A stretch of DNA of 55,284 nucleotides from Phenylobacterium sp. (GTDB taxonomy: Bacteria > Pseudomonadota > Alphaproteobacteria > Caulobacterales > Caulobacteraceae), in the NCBI RefSeq assembly GCF_016793225.1, contig NZ_JAEUMN010000039.1, positions 1-55,284 of the forward strand. Direction: 5' to 3'. The notes beneath the pieces are model-generated. The model ran no database searches. It saw only the letters and a list, made by a program, of their open reading frames with translations, and was not told where the DNA came from. Within the stretch, counting starts at the first letter, position 1, and every line of letters starts with the position of its first letter. The position numbers and the translations under genes were made by a program. This document shows, piece after piece, positions 25,762 through 34,192 of the stretch.

Positions 25762-26532
25762 ATGGACCCGATCGCCGCCTACCTCGCCGCCACGGCCAGC
25801 GGCGCCCTCGTCGGCCTCCTGCTCGGGGTGTTCGGCGGCGGCGGCTCGGTGCTGGCGACCCCGCTCCTGATCTACGCGGTGGGCGTCAGCGATCCCCATG
25901 TGGCGATCGGAACCTCCGCCGCCGCGGTGGCGGTCAACGCGCTCGCGGGCCTCGCCATGCAGGCCCGCGCAGGCCGGGTGAAGTGGCCGTGCGCGCTCGT
26001 GTTCGGCGCGGCGGGCCTCGCCGGCTCGCTGACCGGCGCGCATCTGGCCAAGCAGATGGACGGGCAGGCGCTGCTGCTCTGGTTCGCCGCCGCCATGGCG
26101 CTGATCGGCGGCTCCATGCTGCTGCCGCGCCGCGACGCGGGCGACCCCGACGTGCACCTGACGCCGCCGCTGGTCCTGCGCCTCGCGCCGGCAGGCCTCG
26201 CCACGGGCCTGGCGGCGGGCTTCTTCGGCATCGGCGGCGGCTTCCTGATCGTGCCGGGCCTGATGGCCGCCACCGGCATGACGCTGGCGCACGCCGCGGC
26301 GTCGTCCCTGGTTTCGGTGGCCCTGTTCGGCGCGGCCACCAGCGCGAGCTACGCGGCGTCCGGCCTCGTGGACTGGGGGCTTTTCGCCGCGCTCGTGGCG
26401 GGGGGCGCCGGCGGCGTCCTGGCCGCGGGTCCGCTGGCGCGGCATCTGGCCGGCCGCGCCGACCTGGCGCGGCGGATCTTCGCCGTGATGGTGATCGCCG
26501 TGGCGGGCTACGTGGCCTTCCGGACGATCTAG
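25762..26532 (+). CDS. TauE/SafE-family sulfite/anion exporter
   Basis: A 256-residue membrane protein with about eight hydrophobic helices and two repeated glycine-rich motifs, LLGVFGGGGSVLATPLLIYAVG (about 20) and GFFGIGGGFLIVPGLMAATG (about 152), the duplicated signature of the TauE/SafE family. In the persulfide module it probably exports sulfite or thiosulfate made by the dioxygenase and rhodanese. It is the last gene of the operon. Its TAG stop overlaps the TAG of the convergent J-domain gene (shared CTAG at 26529-26532), leaving no space for a separate terminator. Confidence 0.9.
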   Translation: MDPIAAYLAATASGALVGLLLGVFGGGGSVLATPLLIYAVGVSDPHVAIGTSAAAVAVNALAGLAMQARAGRVKWPCALVFGAAGLAGSLTGAHLAKQMDGQALLLWFAAAMALIGGSMLLPRRDAGDPDVHLTPPLVLRLAPAGLATGLAAGFFGIGGGFLIVPGLMAATGMTLAHAAASSLVSVALFGAATSASYAASGLVDWGLFAALVAGGAGGVLAAGPLARHLAGRADLARRIFAVMVIAVAGYVAFRTI

Positions 26533-27173
26533 ACCATGCCCGCCTTGCGCAGCGACTGGTAGGCCTTGATCACCCGTTGCAGGCGGTGCTCGCCCGAGCG
26601 GTCGCCGTTGTTCGCGTCGGGGTGCAGGCGGCGCACCAGCTCGGTGTAGCGGGCGCGGATCTTGGGGCCGTCGGCGTCCTCGTCCAGGTCCAGGTCCGCC
26701 AGCGCGTTGCGCTCGATCTTGCCCAGCCGCCGGGCCTCGGGCTCGGGTTTCCGCTGCGGGCCGCCCCCGAACATGTTGAAGGGATCGCGGTACCCCTGGC
26801 CGGAGCCGAACTTCGCCGTGAAGGCGGCGGCCTCGCGGCTCATGCGGCCGGCCTTCATCTCCCAGGTGGGCCGCCCGCCGGTCATCATCTCTTCCTGCTG
26901 GCGGCGTCGGACCTCGGCCTCGGGCAGGCCGGCGAAGAAGTTCCAGTTGCGATTGTACTCGGCCGCGTGCGGCTGGCAGAACCAGTAGTGCTCGTGCAGC
27001 ATGTCGCGCGCCTTCGGCGCCCGCGCGGTGGCCGCCCGGCGGCAACCGGGGTGGTCGCAGGCCCGCTCGCCGGGCTTCAGGGCATGCACGTCCTGCGCCG
27101 ACTCGTCGTTGTCCGACGGGGGGCGGACGCGGATGTCCACGAACTTCGGCTTGTATTGAAACGCGCCCGGCAT
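26529..27173 (-). CDS. J-domain protein with Cys/His cluster
   Basis: A 214-residue protein. The J domain is C-terminal: about residues 160-214, with HPD at 184-186 in ARYTELVRRLHPDANNGD; this would stimulate DnaK. The N-terminal part has Cys39, His41, Cys44, Cys66 and His69 (CDHPGCRRA, WFCQPHAAEY), a possible zinc site, then GDPFNMFG-like linker (RDPFNMFGGGP). This order is that of the alphaproteobacterial DnaJ-like protein that, as I recall, often sits between bolA and cobS. Here bolA is divergent, but cobS is 17 kb away. The start at 27173 has a weak RBS. Confidence 0.85.
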   Translation of the reverse strand: MPGAFQYKPKFVDIRVRPPSDNDESAQDVHALKPGERACDHPGCRRAATARAPKARDMLHEHYWFCQPHAAEYNRNWNFFAGLPEAEVRRRQQEEMMTGGRPTWEMKAGRMSREAAAFTAKFGSGQGYRDPFNMFGGGPQRKPEPEARRLGKIERNALADLDLDEDADGPKIRARYTELVRRLHPDANNGDRSGEHRLQRVIKAYQSLRKAGMV

Positions 27174-27225
27174 AAGCCAAGTATGAGGCGCAGAAACTTC
27201 CGTACAAGAATTGAAGGTGTCAGCG

Positions 27226-27498
27226 ATGGGCGCCATATTCGATGCCATCCGAGACAAGCTGACGACGGCGTTCGAGCCCACACGGCTCGAGATCGTCGAC
27301 GACTCCAGCCGGCACGCGGGACACGCCGGCGCGCGCGAGGGCGGCGAAAGCCACTTCAATGTGACGATCGAGTCCCAGGCGTTCGCGGGGACGCCGCGGG
27401 TGGCGCGCCAGCGCATGGTCTACAAGGCGCTGGACGAGGAGCTCGCGGGCCCGGTCCACGCGCTTTCGGTGAAGGCGCTCGCGCCCGGCGAAAGCTGA
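27226..27498 (+). CDS. bolA: BolA-family protein
   Basis: A 90-residue protein with the class-II KH-like BolA fold: [43 protein letters not shown] and [27 protein letters not shown]. His in the SRHAGH loop and the C-terminal HALSVKA are the usual Fe-S/glutaredoxin-binding positions. BolA proteins work with monothiol glutaredoxins in iron homeostasis. The ATG at 27226 follows GAAGG at eight bases; a TTG at 27211 is also in frame. It is divergent from the J-domain gene, with 52 bases between them. Confidence 0.92.
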   Translation: MGAIFDAIRDKLTTAFEPTRLEIVDDSSRHAGHAGAREGGESHFNVTIESQAFAGTPRVARQRMVYKALDEELAGPVHALSVKALAPGES

Positions 27499-27551
27499 GC
27501 GCGCCAATAGTCGGAGCCGCCCACGCGGTCCCGAAACGTCGGGAGGATGCG

Positions 27552-28055
27552 GTGAAGACGACCATCACGGTCAACGGACAGGCGCGGTCGCTCGACCTCG
27601 ATCCTCGCACGACCCTGCTCGATGCGCTGCGCGAGCATCTCAGGCTCACCGGCGCCAAGAAGGGCTGCGATCATGGGCAGTGCGGCGCCTGCACGGTGCT
27701 GGTGAACGGCGTGCGCATCAACGCCTGCCTCTCGCTCGCCGTGATGCACGATGGGGACGAGGTCCTCTCGATCGAGGGCGTCGGCGCGCCCGGCAGCCTC
27801 CATCCGGTACAGCAGGCGTTCCTCAGCCAGGACGCCTTCCAGTGCGGCTACTGCACCCCGGGCCAGATCTGCTCCACCCTGGGCCTGCTGGCCGAGATCG
27901 CCGCCGGACACCCCAGCCAGGAGACGCCATCCGACGCGCCCCCGGTGCTGAGCGACGCCGAGATCCGCGAGCGCATGAGCGGGAACATCTGCCGCTGCTC
28001 GGCCTATCCGCAGATCGTCGCGGCCATCCGCCAGGCCGCCGAGGCGCTCGCGTGA
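27552..28055 (+). CDS. Molybdenum hydroxylase [2Fe-2S] subunit
   Basis: A 167-residue small subunit of the xanthine dehydrogenase/aldehyde oxidase family. The plant-ferredoxin-type cluster is bound by Cys39, Cys44, Cys47 and Cys59 ([15 protein letters not shown]), and the second cluster by Cys98, Cys101, Cys147 and Cys149 ([16 protein letters not shown]). It passes electrons from the molybdopterin subunit to FAD. There is no twin-arginine signal, unlike E. coli PaoA. The GTG start at 27552 has GGAGG five bases upstream. Its stop overlaps the GTG of the FAD subunit (GTGA). Confidence 0.93.
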   Translation: MKTTITVNGQARSLDLDPRTTLLDALREHLRLTGAKKGCDHGQCGACTVLVNGVRINACLSLAVMHDGDEVLSIEGVGAPGSLHPVQQAFLSQDAFQCGYCTPGQICSTLGLLAEIAAGHPSQETPSDAPPVLSDAEIRERMSGNICRCSAYPQIVAAIRQAAEALA

Positions 28056-29002
28056 GGCCCTTCACCTACGAACGCGCCGCCGACGCCCGCGCGGCGGTGA
28101 AGTCGGCGTCCGAGACGCCCGGGGCGAGGTTCATCGCCGGCGGCACCAATCTGCTCGACCTGATGAAGCTCGAGATCGAGCGGCCGCAGCACCTGATCGA
28201 CGTGGGACGGTTGCCCATGGCGGAGATCGAGGACACGCCGGATGGCGGGCTGCGCCTCGGCGCCGTCGCCTCGAACACGGCCGTGGCGGCGGATTCCCGG
28301 GTCCGCGGGCGCTACCCGGTGCTGTCGCAGGCGATCGTCGCGGGCGGCTCGCCACAGCTGCGCAACAAGGCGACCGTCGCCGGCAACCTGCTGCAGCGGA
28401 CCCGCTGCGCCTACTTCTACGACACCTCCAAGCCCTGCAACAAACGCGAGCCCGGCTCGGGATGCGGCGCCCTTGAGGGGCTCAACCGCAACGCCGCCAT
28501 CTTTGGCGCCAGCCACGCCTGCATCGCCACCCACACGTCCGACATGGCCGTGGCGCTCGTCGCGCTGGACGCGCGCGTCGAGACGCTGACGCCGTCGGGC
28601 CAGGCGCGCAGCTTCCCGATCCTGGAGCTGCACCGTCTGCCGGGCGAGACCCCGCACCTGGAGACCCACCTGGTCCCCGGCGAGCTGATCACCGCGGTGG
28701 CCCTGCCGCCCCCGCCGCCGGGCGGGCAGACCTACCGGAAGGTGCGCGACCGCGCGTCCTACGCCGGAGGGCTGGCCAGCGTCGCCGTGGCGGGCGGCGC
28801 CCTTGCGCTCGGCATGGTCGCCCACAAGCCGTGGCGGGCGGTCGATGCGGAGGCGGCGCTGGCTTCCGGCGCGTCGCCCTCGGAGGCCATGGCGCGCGAA
28901 CTGGCGGGGGCGTCCTCCGCCGGCCGCAACGACTTCAAGATCCCGCTGGTCGCGCGCCTGGGCGCCGCGGCCATCGGCGAAGCCCGGGAGGGCGCGCGAT
29001 GA
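28052..29002 (+). CDS. Molybdenum hydroxylase FAD subunit with extra 4Fe-4S motif
   Basis: A 316-residue CODH-type FAD-binding protein: [11 protein letters not shown] (29-39) and ATVAGNLLQ (107-115) bind the flavin. Four cysteines, Cys119, Cys129, Cys138 and Cys157 ([26 protein letters not shown]), lie in the insertion that in PaoB of E. coli carries an additional [4Fe-4S] cluster, so this is the PaoABC/YagTSR type rather than the classical xanthine dehydrogenase. Start GTG overlaps the previous stop, and its own stop overlaps the ATG of the large subunit (ATGA), so all three subunits are translationally coupled. Confidence 0.92.
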   Translation: MRPFTYERAADARAAVKSASETPGARFIAGGTNLLDLMKLEIERPQHLIDVGRLPMAEIEDTPDGGLRLGAVASNTAVAADSRVRGRYPVLSQAIVAGGSPQLRNKATVAGNLLQRTRCAYFYDTSKPCNKREPGSGCGALEGLNRNAAIFGASHACIATHTSDMAVALVALDARVETLTPSGQARSFPILELHRLPGETPHLETHLVPGELITAVALPPPPPGGQTYRKVRDRASYAGGLASVAVAGGALALGMVAHKPWRAVDAEAALASGASPSEAMARELAGASSAGRNDFKIPLVARLGAAAIGEAREGAR

Positions 29003-31266
29003 GCTCGGTCAGCGACTGGGATGTCCCCAACCCGGTGAAGGAGAACCGCTCGGGCCTGATCGGCAAGGGCGTCGACCGGTACGAGGGCCCGCTAAAGGTC
29101 ACGGGCACAGCGCCCTACGCCTACGAGGTGCAGCCTCCGTCGCCGCCGGCCTACGGCGTCATGGTCGGTGCGACCATCGCGGCCGGCCGCATCACCGACG
29201 TCGATACGGCCGCGGCCGAGGCCTCGCCCGGCGTCCTGGCCGTCTGGACGCACCGCAACGTCCCGGCGCAGCCGCCGCGGGGGACGAAGGCGCATCCGCG
29301 CAGCACCGCCGGCTCGAAACCGGCCCTCGAAAGCGACCGGGTCACCTACTGGGGCCAGCCGGTCGCCTTCGTCGTGGCCGACACGCTGGAGAACGCGGTC
29401 GCCGCCTCGCACATGGTGCAGCTGACCTACGCCGCCGACGCGCCTGACGTGGACTTCCAGGCCCGCCTCGGGGACGCCGTGGATCCGCCGGGCGAGAAGG
29501 ACGTCGAGGTCGGCGATTTCCAGGCTGGCTTCGAAGGGTCTCCGGTCCGGCTTGACGAGACCTGGTCCACGCCGATCCAGAACCACGTCCAGATGGAGCC
29601 CTGCGCCTCGCTGGCGTGGTGGGAAGGACCGGACCGCTGCATCGCCCACACCTCGGTGCAGATGGTGAAGCCGGCCCAGCACGGCCTGGCCGAGACCCTG
29701 GGCATCGACCGCGACGCGGTGCACCTGATGACGCGGTACATCGGCGGCGGCTTCGGCGGGAAGGGCCAGACCTACGACGACCTGACCCTGGCCGCGCTGG
29801 CCGCCCGCGCCCTGGGGCGGCCGGTGAAGGTGGCCTTCACGCGCCAGCAGATGATGCACGGCACGATCCACCGGCCGGCGACGGTGATGCGCGTGCGCCT
29901 GGGGGCCGAGCGCGACGGGCGGCTGAACGCCATGTCGATCATGACCTGGACGCACTGCCATTCGGACGGGAGCTTCACAGAGCATGCGTCGAACTTCGCC
30001 CGGTCCCTCTACGCTGCGCCGAACCGGCTGACCGGTCACCGGCTGGTGCGGCTCGACCTGCCGCACGCTGGTCCGATGCGCGCCCCGGGCGAGGCCTCGG
30101 GCACGCTCAGCCTCGAATGCGCCATGGACGAACTGGCCGAGACGCTGGGCCTGGATCCGGTGGAGCTGCGGATCCGCAACGAGCCCGAGGTGGACCCTGA
30201 GAATGGGCGGCCCTTCTCCCAGCGCCAGTTGGTCCGCTGCCTGAAGGAAGGGGCGCAGCTGTTCGGATGGGACCGCCGGCTGCCGACGCCGGGCCAGGTC
30301 CGCGACGGCCGGTGGCTGGTGGGGCTGGGCATGGCCGCCGCCATCCGCGGCAACTTCCTGCTGCCGGCCAAGTGCAGCTTCTCGGTCGACGCCGACGGCG
30401 TCATCACCGTCCGCCAGGGCATGACTGACATCGGCACCGGGACCTACACCGTGCTGGCCCAGATCGCTGCCGAGACCCTGGGCGTGCCGCTGGGCCAGGT
30501 CGTGGTCGAGATCGGGGATTCCGAACTGCCCCCGGCGCCCGGCTCGGGCGGTCAGTTCGGCGCGGCGACGGCCGGGTCGGCGGCCCTCGCCGCCGGCGTG
30601 AACCTCCGCAAGGCGATCGCCGATCTTGCGGTGAACGATCCCGGCTCCCCGCTGCATGGGGGAGATTCCGCCTCAGTCACCTTCCAGGACGGCGTCGTGG
30701 CGCTGGAGAACCGGTCGGAGACGCTCCGCGACCTCGTCCGGCGCGCCGCGCCCGCGGGCCTGACGGTCGAAGGGGAGATCCGCCCGGCCCAGGACGCGCA
30801 GCGCTGGAGCACCCAGACCTACGGCGCCCACTTCTGCGAGGTGGGCGTGGATCCGGTGACCGGGGAGGTGCGGGTGCGCCGGATGCTGGGCGTGTTCGCC
30901 GCCGGCCGCATCCTCAACGCCAAGACGGCGCGCAGCCAGCTGACGGGCGGCATGATCTGGGGCGTCGCCTCGGCGCTGACCGAGGGCAATGCGGTGGACC
31001 CGCGCTATGGGTCCCTGATCAACCAGGATCTCGCCCAGTACCTGGTGCCGGTCCAGGCCGACATCGGCGACCTGGAGGCGATCATGCTCGACGAGGTGGA
31101 CGACAAGGCCAACCCCATGGGGATCAAGGGCGTCGGCGAGCTCGGCAATTCGGGCGCGGGCGCGGCCGTCGCCAACGCCGTCTACAACGCCTGCGGCGTG
31201 CGCCTGCGCGACTATCCGATCACGCCCGACAAGCTCCTCGCCGGCCTCATCGCCGCCGGGCGTTGA
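28999..31266 (+). CDS. Molybdenum hydroxylase molybdopterin-binding subunit
   Basis: A 755-residue catalytic subunit. [15 protein letters not shown] (about 247), [15 protein letters not shown] (about 515) and [10 protein letters not shown] (about 708-717) bind the molybdopterin cofactor; Glu714 in the last motif is the catalytic base that activates the Mo-bound hydroxyl. Family members oxidise aldehydes or N-heterocycles using water; the PaoB-like FAD subunit suggests an aldehyde. No signal peptide. No XdhC-type maturation factor or cofactor gene is nearby. The gene for a YdeI-like protein follows 51 bases later. Confidence 0.93.
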   Translation: MSSVSDWDVPNPVKENRSGLIGKGVDRYEGPLKVTGTAPYAYEVQPPSPPAYGVMVGATIAAGRITDVDTAAAEASPGVLAVWTHRNVPAQPPRGTKAHPRSTAGSKPALESDRVTYWGQPVAFVVADTLENAVAASHMVQLTYAADAPDVDFQARLGDAVDPPGEKDVEVGDFQAGFEGSPVRLDETWSTPIQNHVQMEPCASLAWWEGPDRCIAHTSVQMVKPAQHGLAETLGIDRDAVHLMTRYIGGGFGGKGQTYDDLTLAALAARALGRPVKVAFTRQQMMHGTIHRPATVMRVRLGAERDGRLNAMSIMTWTHCHSDGSFTEHASNFARSLYAAPNRLTGHRLVRLDLPHAGPMRAPGEASGTLSLECAMDELAETLGLDPVELRIRNEPEVDPENGRPFSQRQLVRCLKEGAQLFGWDRRLPTPGQVRDGRWLVGLGMAAAIRGNFLLPAKCSFSVDADGVITVRQGMTDIGTGTYTVLAQIAAETLGVPLGQVVVEIGDSELPPAPGSGGQFGAATAGSAALAAGVNLRKAIADLAVNDPGSPLHGGDSASVTFQDGVVALENRSETLRDLVRRAAPAGLTVEGEIRPAQDAQRWSTQTYGAHFCEVGVDPVTGEVRVRRMLGVFAAGRILNAKTARSQLTGGMIWGVASALTEGNAVDPRYGSLINQDLAQYLVPVQADIGDLEAIMLDEVDDKANPMGIKGVGELGNSGAGAAVANAVYNACGVRLRDYPITPDKLLAGLIAAGR

Positions 31267-31317
31267 CGCGCGGGTCGCGGTGCGGCGAACGTCGGCGGGC
31301 GTTTCCGGGAGTTGGTC

Positions 31318-31641
31318 ATGGTCGACGCCTTCCACCACGGCACGGTTCATCGGGCGGGGGACGATCTCCAGGCGGCCCTTCGAGCGGACCCCGACATCCT
31401 CCTGCTGTGGGAGCGCCTGACGCCCCTCGGGCGGAACGAGTTCATCTGCTGGGTCGACGACGCCAAACAGGCCGCGACGCGTCGCCGCCGCATCGAGCGG
31501 ACCGCCGCCGAACTGCGGGAGGGGAAGAAACGGCCGTGCTGCTGGCCGGGCTGCATTCACCGCGACGACAAGGCGCCGGGCCGGTGGCGACAGGCCATGC
31601 TGAACGAGCGCGAGGCGAAGCGGCGCCCGAAGACCGGCTGA
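31318..31641 (+). CDS. YdeI/OmdA-like protein
   Basis: A 107-residue basic protein. LWERLTPLGRNEFICWVDDAKQAATRRRRIERTAAELREGKK matches the bacteriocin-protection/YdeI-OmpD-associated family (OmdA C-terminal region), where the helical WVDxAKxxxTRxRRIxR stretch is conserved; PCCWPGC follows. It is shorter than typical YdeI proteins (about 190) and has only that domain. Function unknown. GGGAG lies seven bases before the ATG at 31318. After it come 139 bases with a hairpin and the small peptide gene. Confidence 0.75.
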   Translation: MVDAFHHGTVHRAGDDLQAALRADPDILLLWERLTPLGRNEFICWVDDAKQAATRRRRIERTAAELREGKKRPCCWPGCIHRDDKAPGRWRQAMLNEREAKRRPKTG

Positions 31642-31731
31642 CGCGAGCTCCGCGCGCCGGGCGCCGTCGATGCCGCTTCTGCAGAGCGGTTATGCGCAAA
31701 CCGGCGTAGCCGAGCCGCCAGCTTAACAATA

Positions 31732-31771
31732 TCTCCTCACCTGCCGGTGATGATGCCGGCGGACGAGGAGA
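31732..31771 (+). promoter_or_regulatory. RNA hairpin covering the Shine-Dalgarno of a small peptide
   Basis: TCTCCTC (31732-31738) pairs with GAGGAGA (31765-31771), then after a 2x2 internal loop CTGCCGG (31741-31747) pairs with CCGGCGG (31756-31762, one G-U), around an 8-base loop; both stems share one centre. The outer 3' arm contains GAGGAG, the only plausible ribosome binding site of the GTG at 31781. No T tract follows, so a terminator is less likely. Confidence 0.55.
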
Positions 31772-31780
31772 CTTCCGGAC

Positions 31781-31870
31781 GTGAAGCTGCTGCTGAGCGC
31801 AGTCGTGTTCGCAGGTTCGCTGGGCCTTCTGCTCAGCGACCGGGCCGCGAGCGCCTTCCCGTACCTCTAG
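31781..31870 (+). CDS. Possible 29-residue secreted or leader peptide
   Basis: GTG at 31781 opens a 29-codon frame: MKLLLSAVVFAGSLGLLL followed by SDRAASAFPYL and TAG. It reads as a hydrophobic signal-peptide-like segment with a possible AASA cleavage site, leaving a very short tail. GAGGAG lies about ten bases upstream, inside a stable hairpin. Its stop shares CTAG (31867-31870) with the convergent response-regulator gene. It is too short to assign by homology. It may be a membrane microprotein, a leader peptide or chance. Confidence 0.4.
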   Translation: MKLLLSAVVFAGSLGLLLSDRAASAFPYL

Positions 31871-32247
31871 GCGCTGGTCGCGGTGCGCAGCTCGCCCAGC
31901 ACGCGCGCCAGGTCGCCCTCGCGGAACGGCTTCTGGAGGACCGGCGAGCCCCGGTCCACATCCCGCAGACCCGCATCGCCGTAGCCGGTCGCGAACGCGA
32001 ACGGCGCGCCCTTCTCCCGGAGCAGGTCGGCCAGGGGGAAGATCGGCTGACCGCCCAGGTTCACGTCGAGGACCGCGCAGTCGAGCTCGGCCTCCCTCGC
32101 CAGTTCCATGGCTTCGTCGAGACGCGAGGCCGGGCCGACCACGGTGCAGCCCAGGTCGCTCAGCATGTCCTCGATCAGCATGGACACCATCATCTCGTCC
32201 TCGACCACGAGGACGCGCAGGCCTTCTAGGTTAGCCTGGGTGTTCAT
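31867..32247 (-). CDS. Single-domain response regulator (receiver only)
   Basis: A 126-residue CheY-like receiver. The acidic pocket is VVEDE (residues 15-18), the phosphoacceptor Asp61 is in CAVLDVNLGG, the switch threonine is in FATGYGD (about 87) and Lys106 is in VLQKPF. There is no output domain, so it probably acts through protein-protein contact, as in the short receivers that link HWE/HisKA2 kinases to stress responses in this group; no kinase is adjacent. The start at 32247 has GGAG eight bases upstream. The open frame extends to 32340 without support. Convergent with the peptide gene. Confidence 0.9.
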   Translation of the reverse strand: MNTQANLEGLRVLVVEDEMMVSMLIEDMLSDLGCTVVGPASRLDEAMELAREAELDCAVLDVNLGGQPIFPLADLLREKGAPFAFATGYGDAGLRDVDRGSPVLQKPFREGDLARVLGELRTATSA

Positions 32248-32514
32248 TGCACGCACTCCGACACCAGGGGCCGCTTGGGGGGGATTGGGCCCTGTCGGAG
32301 CCTGTCTAGAGGATGCGTGACGGGTTGTCGCGTCAACCATTGCGGCACAGCTGCTTCCCCTCGCATCGTCGCGGGCCGCACGGACCCCCGTTGCCTGAAC
32401 GGCGAAGCTTCATGGTGGTTCCCGCGATGATGGGTCGCGGCGGGTGCGACCCGGCGTCTTGGTGTTTGGGAAACCTTCTTGCTGCACAACCTGGCCTTGA
32501 GCGAGGGCCAACCC

Positions 32515-32724
32515 ATGTTTGATTTCACCGTGCGTGCGCGAAGCGGCCACTGGGTCCTGCAGGACGCCGAGGCCGGCGACCTCGGGGCCTACGAGACGCG
32601 TGACGAGGCGTTGGCGGCGGCCAGCGACTGGGTCCGGCTCATCGACATGCCCTGGCCGGTGCTGGTCTGCGACGACGAGGGCGAGTGGGCCCAGACCCTG
32701 GTGGAGCCGTCGCGGCCGCACTGA
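32515..32724 (+). CDS. Small DUF2188-like protein
   Basis: A 69-residue protein: MFDFTVRARSGHWVLQDAEAG, then DLGAYETRDEALAAASDWVRL and VLVCDDEGEWAQTL. The pattern of short strands with a GxW and a helix after DEAL(A) resembles small DUF2188-type proteins; function unknown. A TTG at 32479 would add 12 residues. The 267 bases between the response regulator start and this gene hold only promoters as far as I can see. A shorter similar protein is at 35731. Confidence 0.7.
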   Translation: MFDFTVRARSGHWVLQDAEAGDLGAYETRDEALAAASDWVRLIDMPWPVLVCDDEGEWAQTLVEPSRPH

Positions 32725-32739
32725 CGTCCGCCCCGGCCG

Positions 32740-32812
32740 AACATTACGGCGCGTTTAAGTATTAAGTCGCTGTAATTATCTTAAATCGGTGTCATTACTC
32801 GGTATTAACGGG
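32740..32812 (+). promoter_or_regulatory. AT-rich promoter region of the UrcA gene
   Basis: A sharp AT-rich island in otherwise GC-rich DNA, with four TTAA tetramers (32755, 32762, 32781, 32805). Some are near the spacing of CtrA half-sites (TTAA-N7-TTAA), for example TTAA-GTCGCTG-TAAT at 32762, but none is a perfect match. It probably contains the promoter for the UrcA gene; exact -35 and -10 boxes are not clear. Confidence 0.4.
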
Positions 32813-32894
32813 CGCTGAGCCGCGTCCGGAAGTATTCGTTTCCTTGCCGGCGGACAACACCGTCGGACGCGCAACCGCTCCGAAGGAAACGACC

Positions 32895-33206
32895 ATGATG
32901 TACATCGCCACCCGCATCTCCGGCGTCGCCATGCTGGCGCTCGCGGCCCTCCCCATCGCCGCGCTGCCCGCCTCGGCCCTCGCCGCCACCACAGTGAAGG
33001 TGTCCGACCTCAACCTGCTCTCCCCGCAGGGTCAGGCCGCCTTCGAACAGCGCGCTGACCAGGCGGCCCGCAACTACTGCGGCGCCGTGTACAGCCTGAA
33101 CCAGCGCGCCGCCTGCCGCGTCGCGGTCAGGGCCGAGCTCGCCGAGAAGGTCGCGGTCGTTCGCGCCGCCCAGCTCGAGCGCGCTTCCACCTTCGCCGCC
33201 CGCTAG
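32895..33206 (+). CDS. UrcA family exported protein
   Basis: A 103-residue protein with a signal peptide (residues 1-31, PIAALPASALA). Mature sequence TTVKVSDLNLLSPQGQAAFEQRADQAARNYCG, then AACRVAVRAELAEKVA, matches the UrcA family, small proteins widespread in Caulobacterales and sphingomonads with two cysteines (Cys62, Cys73 approximately) that could form a disulfide. Their function is unknown. AAGGAAAC precedes the ATG. Single gene, followed by a strong terminator hairpin shared with the convergent pirin gene. Confidence 0.88.
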   Translation: MMYIATRISGVAMLALAALPIAALPASALAATTVKVSDLNLLSPQGQAAFEQRADQAARNYCGAVYSLNQRAACRVAVRAELAEKVAVVRAAQLERASTFAAR

Positions 33207-33233
33207 CTCTCCCTTCGAGCGGACGTGCGAAAC

Positions 33234-33262
33234 GGGCCCGCGGCCGCCCCAGCCGCGGGCCC
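33234..33262. terminator. Bidirectional terminator hairpin
   Basis: GGGCCCGCGGC (33234-33244) pairs perfectly over 11 bases with GCCGCGGGCCC (33252-33262), with a 7-base loop. It lies between the convergent UrcA and pirin genes. The flanks are only weakly T-rich. Confidence 0.75.
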
Positions 33263-33286
33263 TATCGCATCTCGACCGCCTTGGCC

Positions 33287-33985
33287 TCAGGCGGCGTCCA
33301 CCAGGACGATTTCGGCGTCCTCGAGCGCCGTCACGCGAAGGACCTCCTCGTCCTTCACCGCCGCCCCGTCCCGGGCGTTCAGCCGGACCCCGTTGACCTC
33401 CACGGCGCCCGCCGCGGGCACCAGGTAGGCGTGGCGGTTCCGACCCAGCCGATACTCCGTCGTCTCGCCCGCCTTCAGGGTCGCGCCCGCGACCCGGGCG
33501 TCCGTGCGGATGGGCAGGGCGTCCTCGTCACCGTCGATCCCGCTCGCCAGGGTCACGAAGCGGCCGGCCCGGTCGCCCTTCGGGAAGGGCCTTGCGCCCC
33601 AGCTGGGAGCGCCCCCGCGGGCGGTCGGTTCGATCCAGATCTGGAACAGCGTCGTGGTCTCCGGCTCGAGGTTGTACTCGGCGTGGCGGATGCCGCTGCC
33701 GGCGCTCATCACCTGGACGTCCCCGGCTTCGGTCCGCCCTCGGTTGCCCAGGCTGTCCTCGTGGGTCACCGCGCCTTTCCGCACATAGGTGACGATCTCC
33801 ATGTCGGCGTGCGGATGCGGCGGGAAGCCGGAGTTCGGCGCGATCTCGTCGTCGTTCCAGACCCGTATCGGCCCCCACCCCATGTTGTCGGGGTCGTAGT
33901 AGTTCGCGAACGAGAAATGGTGGCGGGCCTTTAGCCAGCCGTGGTCCGCGCCGCCCAGGCGCGCGAAAGGCCTTCTGTCGATCAT
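33287..33985 (-). CDS. Pirin family protein
   Basis: A 232-residue bicupin. The metal-binding segment in the N-terminal cupin is FPPHPHADMEIVTYV (His57, His59) followed by MSAGSGIRHAEYN (His101, Glu103), the four ligands of the pirin iron site. The fold and FSFANYYDPDNMGWGPIRVWNDD opening are typical of YhhW-type pirins, which have quercetinase activity in some bacteria. The start at 33985 has GGGAG eight bases upstream; the frame goes on to 34054. Followed by the terminator on its 3' side. Confidence 0.93.
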   Translation of the reverse strand: MIDRRPFARLGGADHGWLKARHHFSFANYYDPDNMGWGPIRVWNDDEIAPNSGFPPHPHADMEIVTYVRKGAVTHEDSLGNRGRTEAGDVQVMSAGSGIRHAEYNLEPETTTLFQIWIEPTARGGAPSWGARPFPKGDRAGRFVTLASGIDGDEDALPIRTDARVAGATLKAGETTEYRLGRNRHAYLVPAAGAVEVNGVRLNARDGAAVKDEEVLRVTALEDAEIVLVDAA

Positions 33986-34099
33986 CGTACCGTCTCCCGC
34001 CGACGCCCGTGCGTCGGCCTTCGGCGAACAAGATAGTGTATCCGAACGGGTCACAAACGGGCGGCCAGGGAAGATGATTGCGTCGGAAATGGAATTAAT

Positions 34100-34126
34100 G
34101 CCGCAAACCTGACCGCTGGTTGCGGC
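34100..34126 (+). other. Hairpin in the upstream region of the crystallin-fold gene
   Basis: GCCGCAAACC (34100-34109) pairs with GGTTGCGGC (34118-34126) apart from one bulged A, with an 8-base loop. It lies in the 207-base gap between the divergent pirin and crystallin genes. It may be part of an untranslated leader. Confidence 0.35.
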
Positions 34127-34192
34127 TCGCCTTCAGCCGCGGTTCATTGCGGTGAAGGTTGGATGGGCCTGCATTTCAGGAGGCTGACCCCC

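Noticed and set aside
32244-32528. A 94-residue minus-strand frame and a 69-residue plus-strand frame (32313-32522) in the gap before the DUF2188-like gene
   Set aside because: Neither has an RBS, a domain or hydrophobic pattern; they overlap each other and the promoter region.
32755-32808. CtrA-type sites upstream of UrcA
   Set aside because: TTAA tetramers are present, but no pair has the exact TTAA-N7-TTAA arrangement; kept only as an AT-rich promoter region.
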